Part shown: positions 1 to 12,245 of the stretch, one piece after another
Numbering within the stretch: the stretch's first letter is position 1
Layout of the letters: each line of letters starts with the position of its first letter
Assembly (NCBI RefSeq): GCF_034190915.1
Contig: NW_026947544.1
Coordinates: 2,020,001 to 2,084,000, forward strand
DNA from: Cavia porcellus
Taxonomy: Eukaryota > Chordata > Mammalia > Rodentia > Caviidae
Length of the DNA: 64,000 nt
Direction: 5' to 3'
Notes under the pieces: model-generated
Database searches by the model: none
Told to the model about the DNA's origin: nothing
Seen by the model: the letters and a program-made list of their open reading frames with translations, nothing else
Position numbers and translations under genes: made by a program

Positions 1-456
1 ATTTAGAGAAGTAATAGCTGAAAATTTCCCAAGCATGAGATCAGAAACTGACATCAGGATCAGTGAAGCATATAGAACTCCAAACAGTCATAACCAAAAT
101 AAAACTACACCCAGACATATAATAATCACCATCCCAGAAATGCAACACAAGAATAGATTATTAAAAGCTGTCACAGAGAAGGAAAACCTATCAGAATCAC
201 AGCAGACTTCTCAGCACAAACAATAAAGTCAAGAAGAGCATGGAGTGAAGTATTCCAGATCCTAAAGCAAAATGATTTCCAACCGAGACTGATATATCCT
301 GCAAAACTATCATTCAAAATAGATGGTGCAATACGATACTTCCATGACAAAGAACAGCTGAAGAACTTCATGAACACCAAACCAACCCTGCAAAAAATAT
401 TGAAAGACAGTTTAGATACACAAAGGAAAAAACCACTAAGCAAAGCAAATAATTAA
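1..456 (+). pseudogene. LINE-1 ORF1 C-terminal fragment (frameshifted)
   Basis: L1 ORF1p is an RNA-binding, chaperone-like trimeric protein of the L1 ribonucleoprotein. Translation of 1-190 gives the end of the RRM-like central domain, with the motif PRHIIITIPE at about 112-141. After about 185-195 the homologous reading moves to another frame (ADFSAQ, then RAWSEVFQILKQ at 235-270), which is the C-terminal domain ending near 456. The frame change marks a 1-2 base indel. Recognition rests on L1 family similarity by eye. Confidence 0.85.
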
Positions 457-475
457 ACAGAACAGAAAGATAAAG

Positions 476-3400
476 ATGCAACAGCAGAGAGATAACATTC
501 CTACAATTAACCAGCATTTAACAGTAATAACCATTAATGTAAATGGTCTCAATGCACCAATCAAAAGAAACAGACTAGCAGAATGGATCAAGAAACAAAA
601 TCCAACCATATGCTGTTTAGAGGAAACCCATCTAACCCAGAAGGATACTCACAGACTGAAAGTCAAAGGATGGAAAACAATTCTCCATGCAGCAGGAATC
701 CAAAAAAAGGCAGGAGTAGCCATTCTGTTTGCAGACAACGTGAACTTTAAACCAACAATGACCATAAAGGACAAAGAAGGTCACTACATACTCGTAAGGG
801 GAAAACTCCAAGAGGAAGAGATAACTATGTTAAATATATGTGCACCAAACTCCAGAGCACCCAGTTATATAAAACAATTATTAACAGAAATGAAAACTCA
901 AATTATCAGTAACAAATTATAACAGGAGACCTTAATACACCACTGACACCAAGGGACAGATCAACCAGACAGAAAATGAGCAAAGAAATAACAGAACTGA
1001 ATCACACCTGTGAACAAATGGGTTTGATAGACATATACAGAATGTTCCACCCAACAACATCAGAATACACATTCTTCTCAGCAGTACATGGATCATTTTC
1101 TAAAATAGACCATATATTAGCTCACAGAACATATTTAAGCAAATGCAAAAAAGTTGAAATCAGCCCTTGCATATTATCAGATCATAGCGCTCTGAAATTA
1201 GAAATTAATGACAAAAGATACTGCAAAAATTCCACAAACACATGGAAACTAAATAACACACTCTTGAGTAATCAGTGGGTCACAGAAGAAATTAAAGAAG
1301 AAATTAAACAATACCTAAAAGAAAATGAAAATGCAGATACAACTTACCGGAATCTGTGGGATGCAATGAAAGCCGTTCTGAGAGGAAAATTTATTGCACT
1401 GAGTTCCCACATCAGGAAAACAGAACGAATACAAATAAATAACTTGATGCTACACCTCAAACAGCTAGAAAAAGAAGAGCAAGTCAAGCCCAAAGCCAAA
1501 AGAAGAGAGGAAATTATAAAAATCAGAGCAGAAATCAATGCAATAGAGACTAAGAAAACAATCCAAAGAATCAACGAATCAAAGAGTTGGTTCTTTGAAA
1601 GAATAAATAAAATCGATAAGCCCCTAGCCAACCTTATTTAAAAAAGGGAAGAAAAAGCTCAAATTCATGCAATAAGAAATGAAAAAGGAGAAATCACTAC
1701 AGACCCAATAGAAATACAGAGGATCATCAACACCTATTTCGAAAACCTCTACTCTCAAAAGTTTGATAACACAGAAGAAATAGACAGATTCTTAGAAGCA
1801 TATGAAGTACCAAAGCTAGATCAAGAGGATATAAAACTGTTGAATAACCCAATCTCTGCTAATCAACTTGAAAATGTAATTAAGGCCTTACCCACCAAGA
1901 AGAGCCCAGGCCCAGATGGATTCACTGCAGAATTCTACAAGAAATATAAAGAAGACCTAATGCCGACACTCCTCAAACTATTCAATGAAATTGAAAGGGA
2001 AGCAATCCTTCCTAAGTCATTCCTGGAAGCAAATATTACTCTAGTACCAAAACCTGAGAAAGACCCAACTATAAAAGAGAACTATAGACCGATCTCCGTA
2101 ATGAACACAGATGCAAAAATCCTCAATAAAATATTGGCAAATAGGATCCAGCAAATCATCAAGAAGATTATACACCATGACCAAGTGGGATTCATCCCAG
2201 GAATGCAAGGATGGTTCAACATACGCAAATCAATAAATGTAATCCACCATATCAATAAAGTCAAAAATAAGAATCACATGATCATCTCTATAGATGCAGA
2301 AAAAGCCTTCGATAAGGTCCAACACTTATTCATGATAAGAACTTTACAGAAAATTGGAATAGATGGTCTTTACCTCAATATAATAAAGGCCATTTATGAC
2401 AAACCAACAGCCAGCATCATACTAAATGGCCAAAAATTGAAAGCCTTTACTTTAAAATCGGGCACAAGACAAGGATGTCCTTTATCACCACTCCTATTTA
2501 ATATAGTACTGGAAGTACTAGCCAGAGCAATTAGGCAAGAAAGAGAAATAAAAGGGGTAAAAATAGGAAAAGAAGAAGTTGAATTATCATTGTTTGTGGA
2601 TGACATGATACTCTACATAGAAGACCCCCTAAACTCCATTGAAATACTCTTAGATACAATAAATAAATTCAGTAATGTGGCTGGATACAAAATCAATACT
2701 CAGAAATCAATAGCATTCCTATACACGAACAACAAAATTACAGAGAGGGAAATAAGAGAAACTGGACTATTCACATTAGCAAGCAAAAAAATGAAATATT
2801 TAGGAATTACTCTTACGAAAGAAGTGAAAGACTTATACAGTGAAAATTATAATACACTGAAAAAGGAAATTGAAGATGATCTCAGAAAATGGAAAGACAT
2901 CCCTTGCTCATGGATAGGAAGAACAAACATTGTGAAAATGGCCATTCTCCCAAAACTGTTATACAGATTCAATGCAATCCCAATAGAAATTCCATCAACA
3001 TACCTTATAGATCTAGAGAAATCACTCCTAAATTTCATCTGGAACCAGAAGAGACCTAGAATCGCAAAGGCAATTCTAAGCAGCAAAGACAAAGCAGGAG
3101 GCATCACAATCCCTGACTTGAAGTTATACTACAAAGCAACAGTAGTAAAATCAACATGGTATTGGAATCAAAACAGAGCCGAAGATCAGTGGAATAGATT
3201 AGAAGATACAACCACAACTATGAACACACTCAACCACCATATCTTTGATAAAGGAGCCAAGCAGGTTCACTGGAAGAACGACAGTCTCTTTAATAAATGG
3301 TGCTGGAAAAACTGGCTCTCCATTTGCCGAAAACTAAAGCTAGACCCATGTCTATCACCATGTACTAAATTAAAATCTAAATGGGTCAAAGATCTGAATA

Positions 3401-4216
3401 TTAAAACAGAAACACTAAATCTATTGGAAGACAAATTAGGTAGAAACCTTGGAGACATAGGAGTAGGTAAAGAATTCATGAACAGGACTCAAACCGCACG
3501 GGAAATACTTCCCAGAATCAATAACTGGGACCACTTCTTATTAAAAAGTTTCTGCATGTCAAAAGAAATCTCCAGCATAGTGAAAAGAAAACCCACAAAC
3601 TGGGAAAAGATTTTAGTGAACTCTCTCTCAGACAAGGGACTCTTGTCTAAAACATATAAAGAATTAAAGAAACTCAGACCTCCAAAATTCAAAGATCCAA
3701 TCCAAAAATGGGCATCTGAGATGAATATGCAATTCTCAGATGAAGAAATGCAAATGGCAAATAAATACATGAAAAAATGCTCATCATCATTGATCATTAG
3801 AGAAATGCAAATTAAAACCACACTGAGATACCATCTCACTCCTGTAAGAATGGCCAGGATCAAGAAAACCGACAACAAATGCTGGAGAGGCTGTGGGGAA
3901 AAAGGAACTCTCCTGCACTGCTGGTTGGGAGTGTAGACTGGTACAGCCTTTGTGGAGATCTGTCTGGAGATTTCTCAAAAAGTTGGGACTGGAAATCCCA
4001 TTTATTCCAGCTATTCCACTTCTAGGCATATTCCCAGAAGAACTGAAAGCATCATACCACAGTGATATATGTGCACCTATGTTTATAGCAGCACAATTTG
4101 TAATCGCCAGATCTTGGAAACAACCCAAGTGTCCATCAACTGAGGAATGGATAAAAAAAGTTGTGGTATTTCTATACAATGGAGTATTATTCAGCTATAA
4201 AGAAGGATCACATTGA
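476..4216 (+). pseudogene. LINE-1 ORF2 (endonuclease / reverse transcriptase), broken
   Basis: ORF2p nicks target DNA and reverse-transcribes L1 RNA at the nick. Three open blocks are visible. 476-922 is the APE-like endonuclease N-terminus (ITINVNGLN, then CLEETHL). 976-1641 is the endonuclease C-terminus, containing a [12 protein letters not shown] motif near 1180. 1840-3936 is the reverse transcriptase, with the fingers motif [14 protein letters not shown], the [18 protein letters not shown] motif near 2460-2500, and a catalytic box reading FVDDM at about 2593-2607, where many L1s have FADD. The Cys-rich end (CWRGCG, LLHCW) begins at 3880. A frameshift near 3925 moves the last part into the frame of 3893-4216. 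There are stops near 920 and at 1642. Confidence 0.95.
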
Positions 4217-5502
4217 GATATTTATCAATAAATGGGCGCAGCTTGAGACCATACTCAGAAGTGAAATAAATCAATCTCGCATGTGTGAATACCGAATAGT
4301 TTCCCTAATGTAAGTAATGATTCAAATATATAAAAATATGTGGTAATCATGATTCCCCATTATGGGGCCTTGGAGCCTTATAAAGTTTTCACTCATTAAT
4401 TAGAAAGGCTTTATTCTGGGCTTCTTGATTTGAAAATATTTGAAGCTAGAGTATATGAAGTTTTATCCAAATATATCAAGGAAAAAGACACTATGGTAAC
4501 TACTATTAAGTCAGGTTATATGGTGGTGAAGTACTAGGTTGTTGAAACAGTCATGCTGTGACCTCTATTGTTATATTGTTATGTCCTGCTTTATCTCAAT
4601 CTCCCCCTTATTGTTTTAAAAAAATTATTTAGTCATTTCTTATGTTTGTCTTAATTAAAGAAAAATTCAAAAAATTAGGATATATAAATAGTAACTCTTT
4701 TTGATTTCCTATTAACTTGTTTTGAAGTCCTGTAGTACTCCCACGATCTTGTTTTGACTGATTAGACTCTGTTCCATTCTATATGGTAGTATCAAGTTTG
4801 AAGACATAGGCAACTACTTTGAAGACAATAAGATTCACTAAGATACCCATTCTGGTTTGACTATTGTCTTCTTTGGAAGTCCTGTAATGTTTACAATGCC
4901 TAAGTTTTATTGGTCTTGTTCTCTACTGTTTTGTCCAACTTTATAATATCTAATGACATAGACAATTCTTTTTAAGGAATCAAGGGACAACGTTGATAAC
5001 CATTGTTGATAAACTTGTACTCTGTTCTACATCATGTGCTATGTCTATCCTTGGTATTGACTGACAGCTTTGTTTTGCCATATTTGACTGTATTCTTCCC
5101 CCCCCCCCCAAAAAAAAGTAATAAGCACTAAGGAGTAATGAAATCCAAAGTGCGTGAATTTCGTTGTAAAAAAGAGAGGGAAAAAAAAAAAGAAAGAAAG
5201 AAAAAGAGCTCTAACGGATATAACAGCAAGTGTGTTTAGGGGTGTTAAATAGCTGACTGTATCAATGTTTTTGGATCATTGAACACAGCTGTTTGCAGTC
5301 TACCTGTTTGAATGTCCACCTTGTATTCTTTGATACTGTGATTTGAGGAACTATTTTCAAGATGATAATATGTAATATACTAACAGGTGATTTCTTACTG
5401 TTATGTTTTTGTTTGCTTGTTTGTTTTGTTTTTTTGTAGTTCTGTATTACGTGTACCCTTACACCGCTTTGGTTTGTTTTGTGTTTTTCTCTTTTTCCTC
5501 TT
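4217..5502 (+). repeat. LINE-1 3' UTR with internal diverged tandem repeats
   Basis: After the ORF2 stop the sequence is AT-rich and noncoding. From about 4690 a unit of roughly 150 bp recurs two to three times. Each unit has the landmarks TTGTTTTGAAGTCC, then a GTTTTGACTGATT-like block, then a GGCAACTACTTTGAAGACA-like block, then a CATTGTTGAT-like block. The same repeated layout is seen in the L1 tails at 19.2-19.5 kb and 43.3-45.5 kb. A C-run followed by an A-run occurs at 5099-5117. Confidence 0.7.
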
Positions 5503-6365
5503 AAATAAAAAAAAAAAAAAAAAAAAAAGAAATTAGACCAGAGGACAGTGTGAGCCTGGAAGCAGTGCTACAGCCTGACAAAGAACCTGGGAAGATGGGC
5601 TTGCTTCTGAAGAAGGTGAGAACCATGGATGGTTCTGGGCAGTGGTCCGGCAAGGAATTAAGTAGGATAGAGTGGGCATGGGGAGGCCTTCCGGAGGCTT
5701 GGCAGGAAAAGAAGCCAGCACAGAGTCAGAGGCAGTCTAGCTTGAAGTTGGAGGAAAACTTCTGTGTGCTTAAAGAATTAGAGGCCTGTGTGTGGCTGCC
5801 AAGGGCTGGCTGGCCAGCTTCTTCCTCCACCCTAGGCACTCCCAGCACCCCGCTGGGCTGGCCTGTGTTGCTGCCTCACTTGCATCTTGGAAGATCTCTA
5901 TGCCCAGGGCTTAGTTGAAGCCCCTGGAGGCTTTCAGCGCTGCCCTTCCTTGCACTAAGTCCTCGCAACACTCTTCCTGGCTCTTAAGATTCCTGATCCT
6001 CCCTCGGGCCACTGGCATCTTTTTCCCCAGCTGTCCTGCTGTCTGGCAGGGTCATGAGCTGGGCCTGGTCTCTTTGGGCTCCTGGGAGGCCCAGGGCATC
6101 CTTCCTAGCTGCCCCACCTGGCACCTGCCGTACTTCCCATCTTGCCAAGCGGGGCACATGAAGCAGGAGCTATTTGTTTGGAAAGACTGCACATCTAAGA
6201 GGGTAGTAAAAAAGCCAACACTGATGTGATTTTTTTTTTAATAAAGGAATTTTCTTTTTGTAATGAATATTTCATTTGGAACAGTCCTTGCAATAATCAA
6301 AATAATACTTGATATCCTGACATGTTCTTAATTTTTGTTTTTTTGTTTTTGTCTTTTAATTATTT

Positions 6366-6610
6366 TTTAATTTTTATTTTTTGGTCCACGGATCTAACTT
6401 ATGACCTTGTGCTTGCCAGGCAAGTGCTTGTGCTGCTGAGCAAAATCCCCAGGCCCCTGTTTTTGTCTTTTGGAGCCAGGGTTTCTTTATGCAGGTCAGG
6501 CTGGCCTTGAACTCATTGTAGCCCAGGCTGAACTCAAACTCACAGCAATCCTCCTGCCTCAGCCTCCTCAGTCCTAGGACTGTAGGTGTGTGTCACAATA
6601 CCCAGCTGTG
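6366..6610 (-). mobile_element. Composite ID + B1 SINE
   Basis: Read on minus, a B1/7SL-like unit (6460-6610) is followed by an ID-like unit (6380-6460) and an A-rich tail. On plus it appears as poly-T, then GACCTTGTGCTTGCCAGGCA, then CTGGCCTTGAACTC, then CTCCTGCCTCAGCCTCC. It is well diverged. Confidence 0.7.
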
Positions 6611-6854
6611 TTTTTTAAGTTTTAAGGATATAGTAACATTGTTTTTATATTTGTGGTCTGAAACCCCTTTCCTTTCAAAAACAAAACCTAAAGAGTATCT
6701 GGCCCTGTAAAATTGTTTTTCAAAATTGAAGTAACTGTAAATCGATTTTGATGAGCGAATTATGGGAAAATATTTCAGGAGAATCATGAAAATATTCTTT
6801 TATCATTTGAAGATTGAACCCAACAATGCCGTTCTCAGTGAGGGTCCGCTGTGC

Positions 6855-6980
6855 CTTATTTTTTATTTTCAGACAGGGTCTTGCTAAGTCACTAGGTGGC
6901 CTGAGCAGGACTGAGACTTTAGAATCCTCCTGCCTCAGCTTCCCAGAGTGCTGGGATTATGGGCAGGGCACCCGGCTCCC
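6855..6980 (-). mobile_element. B1-like SINE
   Basis: The plus strand shows CAGACAGGGTCTTGC, CTCCTGCCTCAGCTTCC and GTGCTGGGATTATG, the reverse complement of a 7SL-derived B1 monomer. It is old and diverged. Confidence 0.65.
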
Positions 6981-7902
6981 TCTTACACTTTCTGCTAAGT
7001 AGATGGAGTATCTGCAGTGAAGTCCTCCATTCAGTGTGTGATACGGAGAGCTGGGCACAAACTCAATGTGATCAGCAGCTATCAGCGCATTTGTGCTCTT
7101 GTGGCACATGCTGTGGCATCCCACGTCTTGCTCACAGTTCCCACACTTCTGGGCTCCAGTGTGTATGTCACAGAGAAGGAACAGCACAGCCACTTTGGGA
7201 AGAGGCCTTCAAATCCATCATGAATGCCAAGGTGCTGGCTGAGTCTTAGGGAAACCGTGCCAAAAGTGCAATGAGTGTATGTGGCCTCTAGGTGGCACCA
7301 GAGCGTTCTGTCCCAAAGTCCTCAGCCTGGCCTGTATTTGATTCCCAAGAATGGTCATGGTTTTTCCGGAAATTCAGAGGACATGACCAAAAAAAGTGCA
7401 TACACTGGAGGTGAACGCCATCGTAGCCATCAGCCATCGTAGCCATCGTAGCCATGGGAGGAATTTGTAACCCTTTCTGTTGCCTTTCTTTGTTTGTTCC
7501 CTTAAAGAAATAGCCCTCTGAAGGACATTGCTGAACTAGACACCTGCATCTCTGTGTGGTCTTTTTGCAGAACAGCTCAGGTCATTTGTGTTCCCTCAGC
7601 CTAGCCCTGCAGTCAGCCCCCAAGGACACGAGCCATGGACGAGGGCCGTGCAATGGCTGGATTTCCTCGGGACTCCTCTTCCACCCATCAGTGCCTGCTC
7701 ATGTCTCTGCCCAGAAATTGCTCCCCCCCTCAATCAGGTTTTTATTAGAATATTTTAGATATACATATGATCATATTCATTATGGAGAATTTGTACCTAT
7801 ATGTGATATAACTTGATTCTTCTTTTTTGCCACTCTTCTATCCTCCCTTCAACCCCTCTTCCCCTCCCCATTTACAAAAGCTTTGTTTCCATTGTCTATT
7901 TT

Positions 7903-7983
7903 TTCCCTTTGGTGCCATAATCAAACTTTGGACCTCGACATTGGCAAGCAAGCACTGTGCCACTGAGCTATATCCCTAGCCCT
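7903..7983 (-). mobile_element. ID SINE (old)
   Basis: The reverse complement reads as an ID/tRNA-Ala-like unit. The diagnostic plus-strand pieces are GGCAAGCAAGCACTGTGCC and ACTGAGCTATATCCCTAGCC. Confidence 0.6.
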
Positions 7984-7989
7984 CCATTT

Positions 7990-8173
7990 TTTCCTTCTTT
8001 CTTTCTTTTTCTTTTTCTTTCTTTCTTTTTTTTTTTTTTTTTTTTTTTTTTGGTCCTTTTGAGACAGTCTCACTATACAGCTCAGACGGGCTGGTCTCAA
8101 ACTTGGGATGCTCTTTCTGCCTCAGCCTCCCAAGTGCTGGAATTACTGGCATGTGCCACCACATCAGGCTCCA
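7990..8173 (-). mobile_element. B1 SINE with long A-rich tail
   Basis: A CTTT/poly-T tract (7990-8052) is followed by a B1 unit in reverse orientation. Landmarks are GAGACAGTCTCACTATACAG, CTGCCTCAGCCTCCCAAGTG and GGCATGTGCCACCACATCAG. Confidence 0.85.
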
Positions 8174-8279
8174 TTTTTCTTTCTTCTTTTTGTTTTGTTA
8201 CTTTTACCTTCTGTCCTTTCTCCCTCCTCCCTCTCCCATTCCATTTGAAGATTTTCTTCCTATTCCACAATCTCTGTTA

Positions 8280-8412
8280 CACATTTTGATCCTTGTTTAT
8301 GCTTTCAGTTTCTCACACCAGAGAAACAGTGCGATATTTACAGATATGTGTCCAATGTACTTCACTTAAGAGTCTGATCTCAAGGAGCATCCATTTACCT
8401 AGAAATGTCTCG
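8280..8412 (-). mobile_element. LINE-1 3' fragment
   Basis: The reverse complement carries AGGTAAATGGATGC, CTTGAGATCA and AGTGAAGTA. These match the L1 post-ORF2 region also seen at 4210-4310 and 18955-19040. Confidence 0.65.
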
Positions 8413-11400
8413 AACTTAACCTTCTTTATTCTCTCCGGAAACTGTGTTGGTAGTAGGTGGCGGGGGGTGCTTGGCCTGCACCCCAACTCTGATGACTTCG
8501 GGTCTTGCTCCCTCATTTGCATGCCTGCAGTTTAACCTCTCTGTGTGCATTTGTGTCCTGACAGCATGGCACAGCACAGCCATGTCCTGTGACCACTAGA
8601 GACCCCTAAGAGACCTTCAGATTTTTTTTTCTTTTTTTTGTAACTGTGGTAAAGTACACACAACGGGTGATTTATCATTATAACCACCTAGAGTGTGCAG
8701 TCTAGTACTGGTAAGTATATTTGTATCGTGCATTCCTTAGAACTCTTTTTTGTCTCGCAAAACTGAAGTTCTGCCCAGTCCACTGCAATGGCCCATCCCT
8801 GTTCTGCCTGTCTCAGCCTCTGGAATCTCCCATAGCATTTTCTGTCTCTGGGAATGTGGTTCCTCCCCGTGCTTAGTCTTAAAGTGAGATCACACAGTAC
8901 GCAGCCTTTTGTAGCTGTCATGTTACTTAGCATAATGATATGTGTGTGGTAGCAGGTCTCAGAATTTCTTTCCTTTTTCTGACTGTATGCATTTTGAACA
9001 TTTTGTTTATCCATTCATTCATTAGTGGGGCAATCTACATTTTAACCAAATGATTGGTTGTTAAAGTCCATATTAGATGTAAGCTGAATATTACTCATAT
9101 AGAAACCTTTTAGAGTACTAGAATGCATTTGAAATGTTTTATCATTAATCGTTATTACAGTTTTTTTTGAAAAGCTCTTTTCAGGTTTTTGGAGTGACGT
9201 TTTGGTCCAGGAATGGAATCATTTAGCTCTGTTGACTGCTAGTGTCTGGTTACTGCCTGCCTCATTTACAGTGGATAAGCCCCTGTTTTCTTAGGAGGTC
9301 AGTGCAAGGGTGGACATTTTCCCCCCTACCTGTGCCATATGATTAACGTTACCTCTGGGCTCCTTTCTCCTCCGATTGCAAATCATCTTCCACTTCTGTT
9401 TCGCTTCCCACTTGGCTTTGAACATTTGATGCGTGGGGACAGGTGATTCCCCTCGAACCGATGCTACTTCTTGAAGCTCTGGGTACTTAGGGCAGGAGGT
9501 GCTTCCTACAGAGTTTCAGAAGAAGGTTTCTGGTTGTTGCTTTCTATCCTGATCATCTGGGGGCTTAATCAGAAGTTCCCCTCCCCCATTCAGGGTATCA
9601 AAATGGAATTTCCATTGTCAAGACATGAGAACATACACCACCTGTGGGAGGTGTGCTGTGTGTTCAGGCTGATCATTCTGGGATGGAGGTTTTGCCATAG
9701 GTCATGCCCTGCTAGTGGCTACTTGTTCTTGCAGGCAGAGGAGGCACGGAGACACTGCAGGTGATTTCCCACTGAGTGGTGTGCTGTCTAGTAGGACTCA
9801 TAGCAGTGACAGAAAAGGCCATGTCCGCATAACCTGGTGTAGCAGCCACCAGTCTCCCGTGGTTATGGAGCACCTATGATATGACTAGGGTGACTTTATT
9901 TTATTTTAATTAATTTAGTAATGATGTGTAGCAACTAGCAGAGGTCTAGGAGCCTAAGTAACCTGCCTCTTTCTTCCTGTCTTGGTAGTGACTACCCTTG
10001 GCATTGATTCCTGTTTGTTCAGGCCAAACTAGGAATCAAGATACAGTACAGCAGGGACGCACTCAGTGGATGTTGCTGTATGCGGAGGGCAGTGATGGGG
10101 GCGGGGGTTGAACAGGCAGAAATGCCCTGAGATTAGGGACCTGGTCCTGGCTATTTTCTGGGTTCCTTAGTCTTTCTTCACGTCCTCTCTGCAGGGGAAT
10201 CATGGCAAGTGGCCTCCTTCTGATCTGTCTGGAGCACAGGCTGCAGCATTGTGACCACTGGCTATGGTCTGCTTCAGTCTCTGCTACCTGTCCTGCAAGG
10301 CTGGCTTGGGCACCCTTACAATATGGCTACCCCAGATTGCTGGGTTTCTTAGTTGGTGGAGGGCTCCGTCCCTCGCTGCCTCCCTTCCTCCCTCTTTCCC
10401 TTCCTTCCTTCATTTCAGGCCTCTAGGAAGAAGAGAAATGTCTTCCTATGGATGTGCTCAAATGTACTGGAATGGCCTTCTTCCCATTCTGTTTTTTAGG
10501 TCACTTGGGCCAGCCCAGGCTCAAGGGGAGGAATGTGAAGCCACTTTTGTTGGCATAGAGAATAGCAGAGATTTAACATCCATTTTTAATCTCTTGCACA
10601 TCCTTTGTGAGAGCAATTTCATGGCTGATTTTTTATCTGTACTGGCTGATGGTAGTTTTTCTGGAAGAACATTCCTACTGCCTACTGAGCACGGCAGCCA
10701 CACCAGTCCCAGTTAATCTACCAGATATCTGGGCATTGGGGTGCATACAGCCTTGCAGCAAGCACCAGACATTTTCTTTTCTTAGCCTTCTTTTTCTGTT
10801 TGCCTCCATTTTAGTCAATCTAAGTTATTTCTCTGATTAACTAACTATAAAGAAACATGAAAGAAGCAGGGGATATTCTAGCACCCAAAAAGCCAGCTGA
10901 AAATGAAATTCACATGGCCAGAAGCTTCCTCACAAGGATTTTAAGGAATTCAATGAGGTATAGTCTTGATTTTGTAATTTCTTACTTCTGTGGTATAGGA
11001 ATTTGTCTCAGAGAGTCATCAAAACCTTTGTGTTACAAAGCTTTGGTTTCATTTTGGAAAGCAATTCTTTGTTGTTTTCTAGTGTTGTAGCCTGCTGGGG
11101 GAGATGTCTGATCATTGTAAGGCAGCAGAAGATGCTCATTTGGGTTCTTTTCTCCATTCTATCCATGGGGAGCTTGTTGCTGCCTGCAGAGGCTTAAGAA
11201 TGAAGGAAAGCTGGCTTTCTTCTGGAGCTTTGGAGGAGAAGGCAGCTTAGATGGTCTTTGGGTTGGGAGCACCTGTAGGGCTTTCCAGAGGGACACACCT
11301 GGCCATCTGGGCAGGTGTGGCCATAGCACCCAGAGGCCACAATCAAGATGATACAGATTGTGGCAAGGGTTCAGGAAGGCACATGGAAAATTTCTGTTGA

Positions 11401-11788
11401 AATGGACTCCAGCCTGTCAGTGTGGGGCACTTTGATTATGATGCTAGGATGTCTTGGTCAGCCTCGTAGCACATGCTGTAACATGCAAAGGCAGGAGCAC
11501 CAGCTGGATCTACTTAGCTTAGCAGCAAGACAGCAGGGTCCACCACATCAGTGGACCCATGCCACCTGAACTCTGTGTGGCCTAGCCAGCTTAGGGACTC
11601 AATCCCATCCTTTCTTCCAAGGGGACTCGGGGTCCTATGCAAACTTGCACTGAAACTCAGAAGATAAGGAGAATCCAGTTTTGTTCACATTATTGGGTGA
11701 GGGGTTGTTTTTTTAGAGCAGTTTTATCTTAACGTGTATAAGATTTTCATTGGTAAATGATAATTATGTGTGTTTATATAGAAATCAA

Positions 11789-11872
11789 TTTTTTTTTGTA
11801 CCGGGGATCGAACTCATGATCATGCACTTGCAATGCAGGTGCTTATGCAGCTGAGCTAAATCCTCGACCCTC
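11789..11872 (-). mobile_element. ID SINE
   Basis: The plus strand reads poly-T, GTACCGGGGATCGAACTCAT, GCAATGCAGGTGCTTATGC, then TGAGCTAAATCCTCGACC. This is the reverse complement of the local ID family, with its GTTCGA-type B box. Confidence 0.85.
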
Positions 11873-12113
11873 AGGAGTCAATTCTAAGGAATAAGTGCTG
11901 CCGCATGTTTTGCACCCTATGGCTCCCACTCAGCATGGGGGCAGGATGGACACCGACAAGCTCCTAAAAAGAGTGAGTGTGCAGGAATACAGTGGCCAGC
12001 GCCTGAGTGCCACTCTGCGGGTTTCACTAAGCAGCCAGGGCAGACTTCCTGTCTGGTTACACAAGTGTGCAGTATGCAAAGCGCCTGCCTGAGCTGTCCT
12101 CTTTCTTTTCCAG

Positions 12114-12245
12114 GAGGAAAGATGTGAGCTGGAGACCCCACTCATGGCACCCCACCAAGTTCTCCGATGGCCACTCGGAGTCAGCTGCCTCTCAGTTTCC
12201 CACTGCCAGTGGCTGCTCTTCTTGGCATGGCCACCACCACGCCAG
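12114..12245 (+). CDS. Shroom2: Shroom2 exon (post-PDZ linker)
   Basis: 132 bp, entered on the third base of a codon and left after two bases. The acceptor is a strong pyrimidine tract ending TTTTCCAG and the donor is CCAG followed by GTAGAT. It encodes about 43 residues, including [20 protein letters not shown] and ending HGHHHA. This matches the segment that follows the PDZ domain in SHROOM2 (family motif WRPHSWHATKFSD). It joins the next exon by AG+T, giving Ser. The upstream partner exons, which encode the PDZ, are not in the window. A surrounding frame open from 12067 reads into the intron and should not be taken as a start. Confidence 0.96.

Larger units (their letters stand above)
1..5530 (+). 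mobile_element. LINE-1 element, 5' end outside the window, degraded
   Basis: Contains in order the C-terminal part of L1 ORF1, an inter-ORF gap, ORF2 (endonuclease, reverse transcriptase, Cys-rich end), a roughly 1.3 kb 3' UTR, an AATAAA signal near 5503 and a poly-A tract to about 5528. Both ORFs are interrupted by stops and frameshifts, so this copy is dead. The 3' UTR (4217-5500) is AT-rich and built from diverged repeats of about 150 bp. Related 3' UTR copies occur at 18.8-19.6, 43.2-44.5, 44.7-45.6, 52.1 and 59.1 kb. It lies on the same strand as Shroom2, presumably in an upstream intron. The 5' target duplication is not visible. Confidence 0.95.
5531..12113. other. Shroom2 intron segment: SINEs and unique sequence, no gene seen
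   Basis: No coding exon is recognised here. Contents are a composite ID+B1 SINE (6366-6610), a B1-like SINE (6855-6980), an old ID (7903-7983), a B1 with a poly-pyrimidine tail (7990-8173), a short L1 3' piece on minus (about 8280-8410), an ID (11789-11872) and CATCGTAGC repeats near 7420-7456. Open frames at 5550-6229 and 9471-9764 have no recognisable family, repeat-free conservation signal or splice context, and I treat them as chance. Confidence 0.7.

Noticed and set aside
5550..6229. Two adjacent plus frames just after the left L1
   Set aside because: No homology recognised and no splice borders fitting Shroom2. The first ends and the second starts in different frames without a coding reason.
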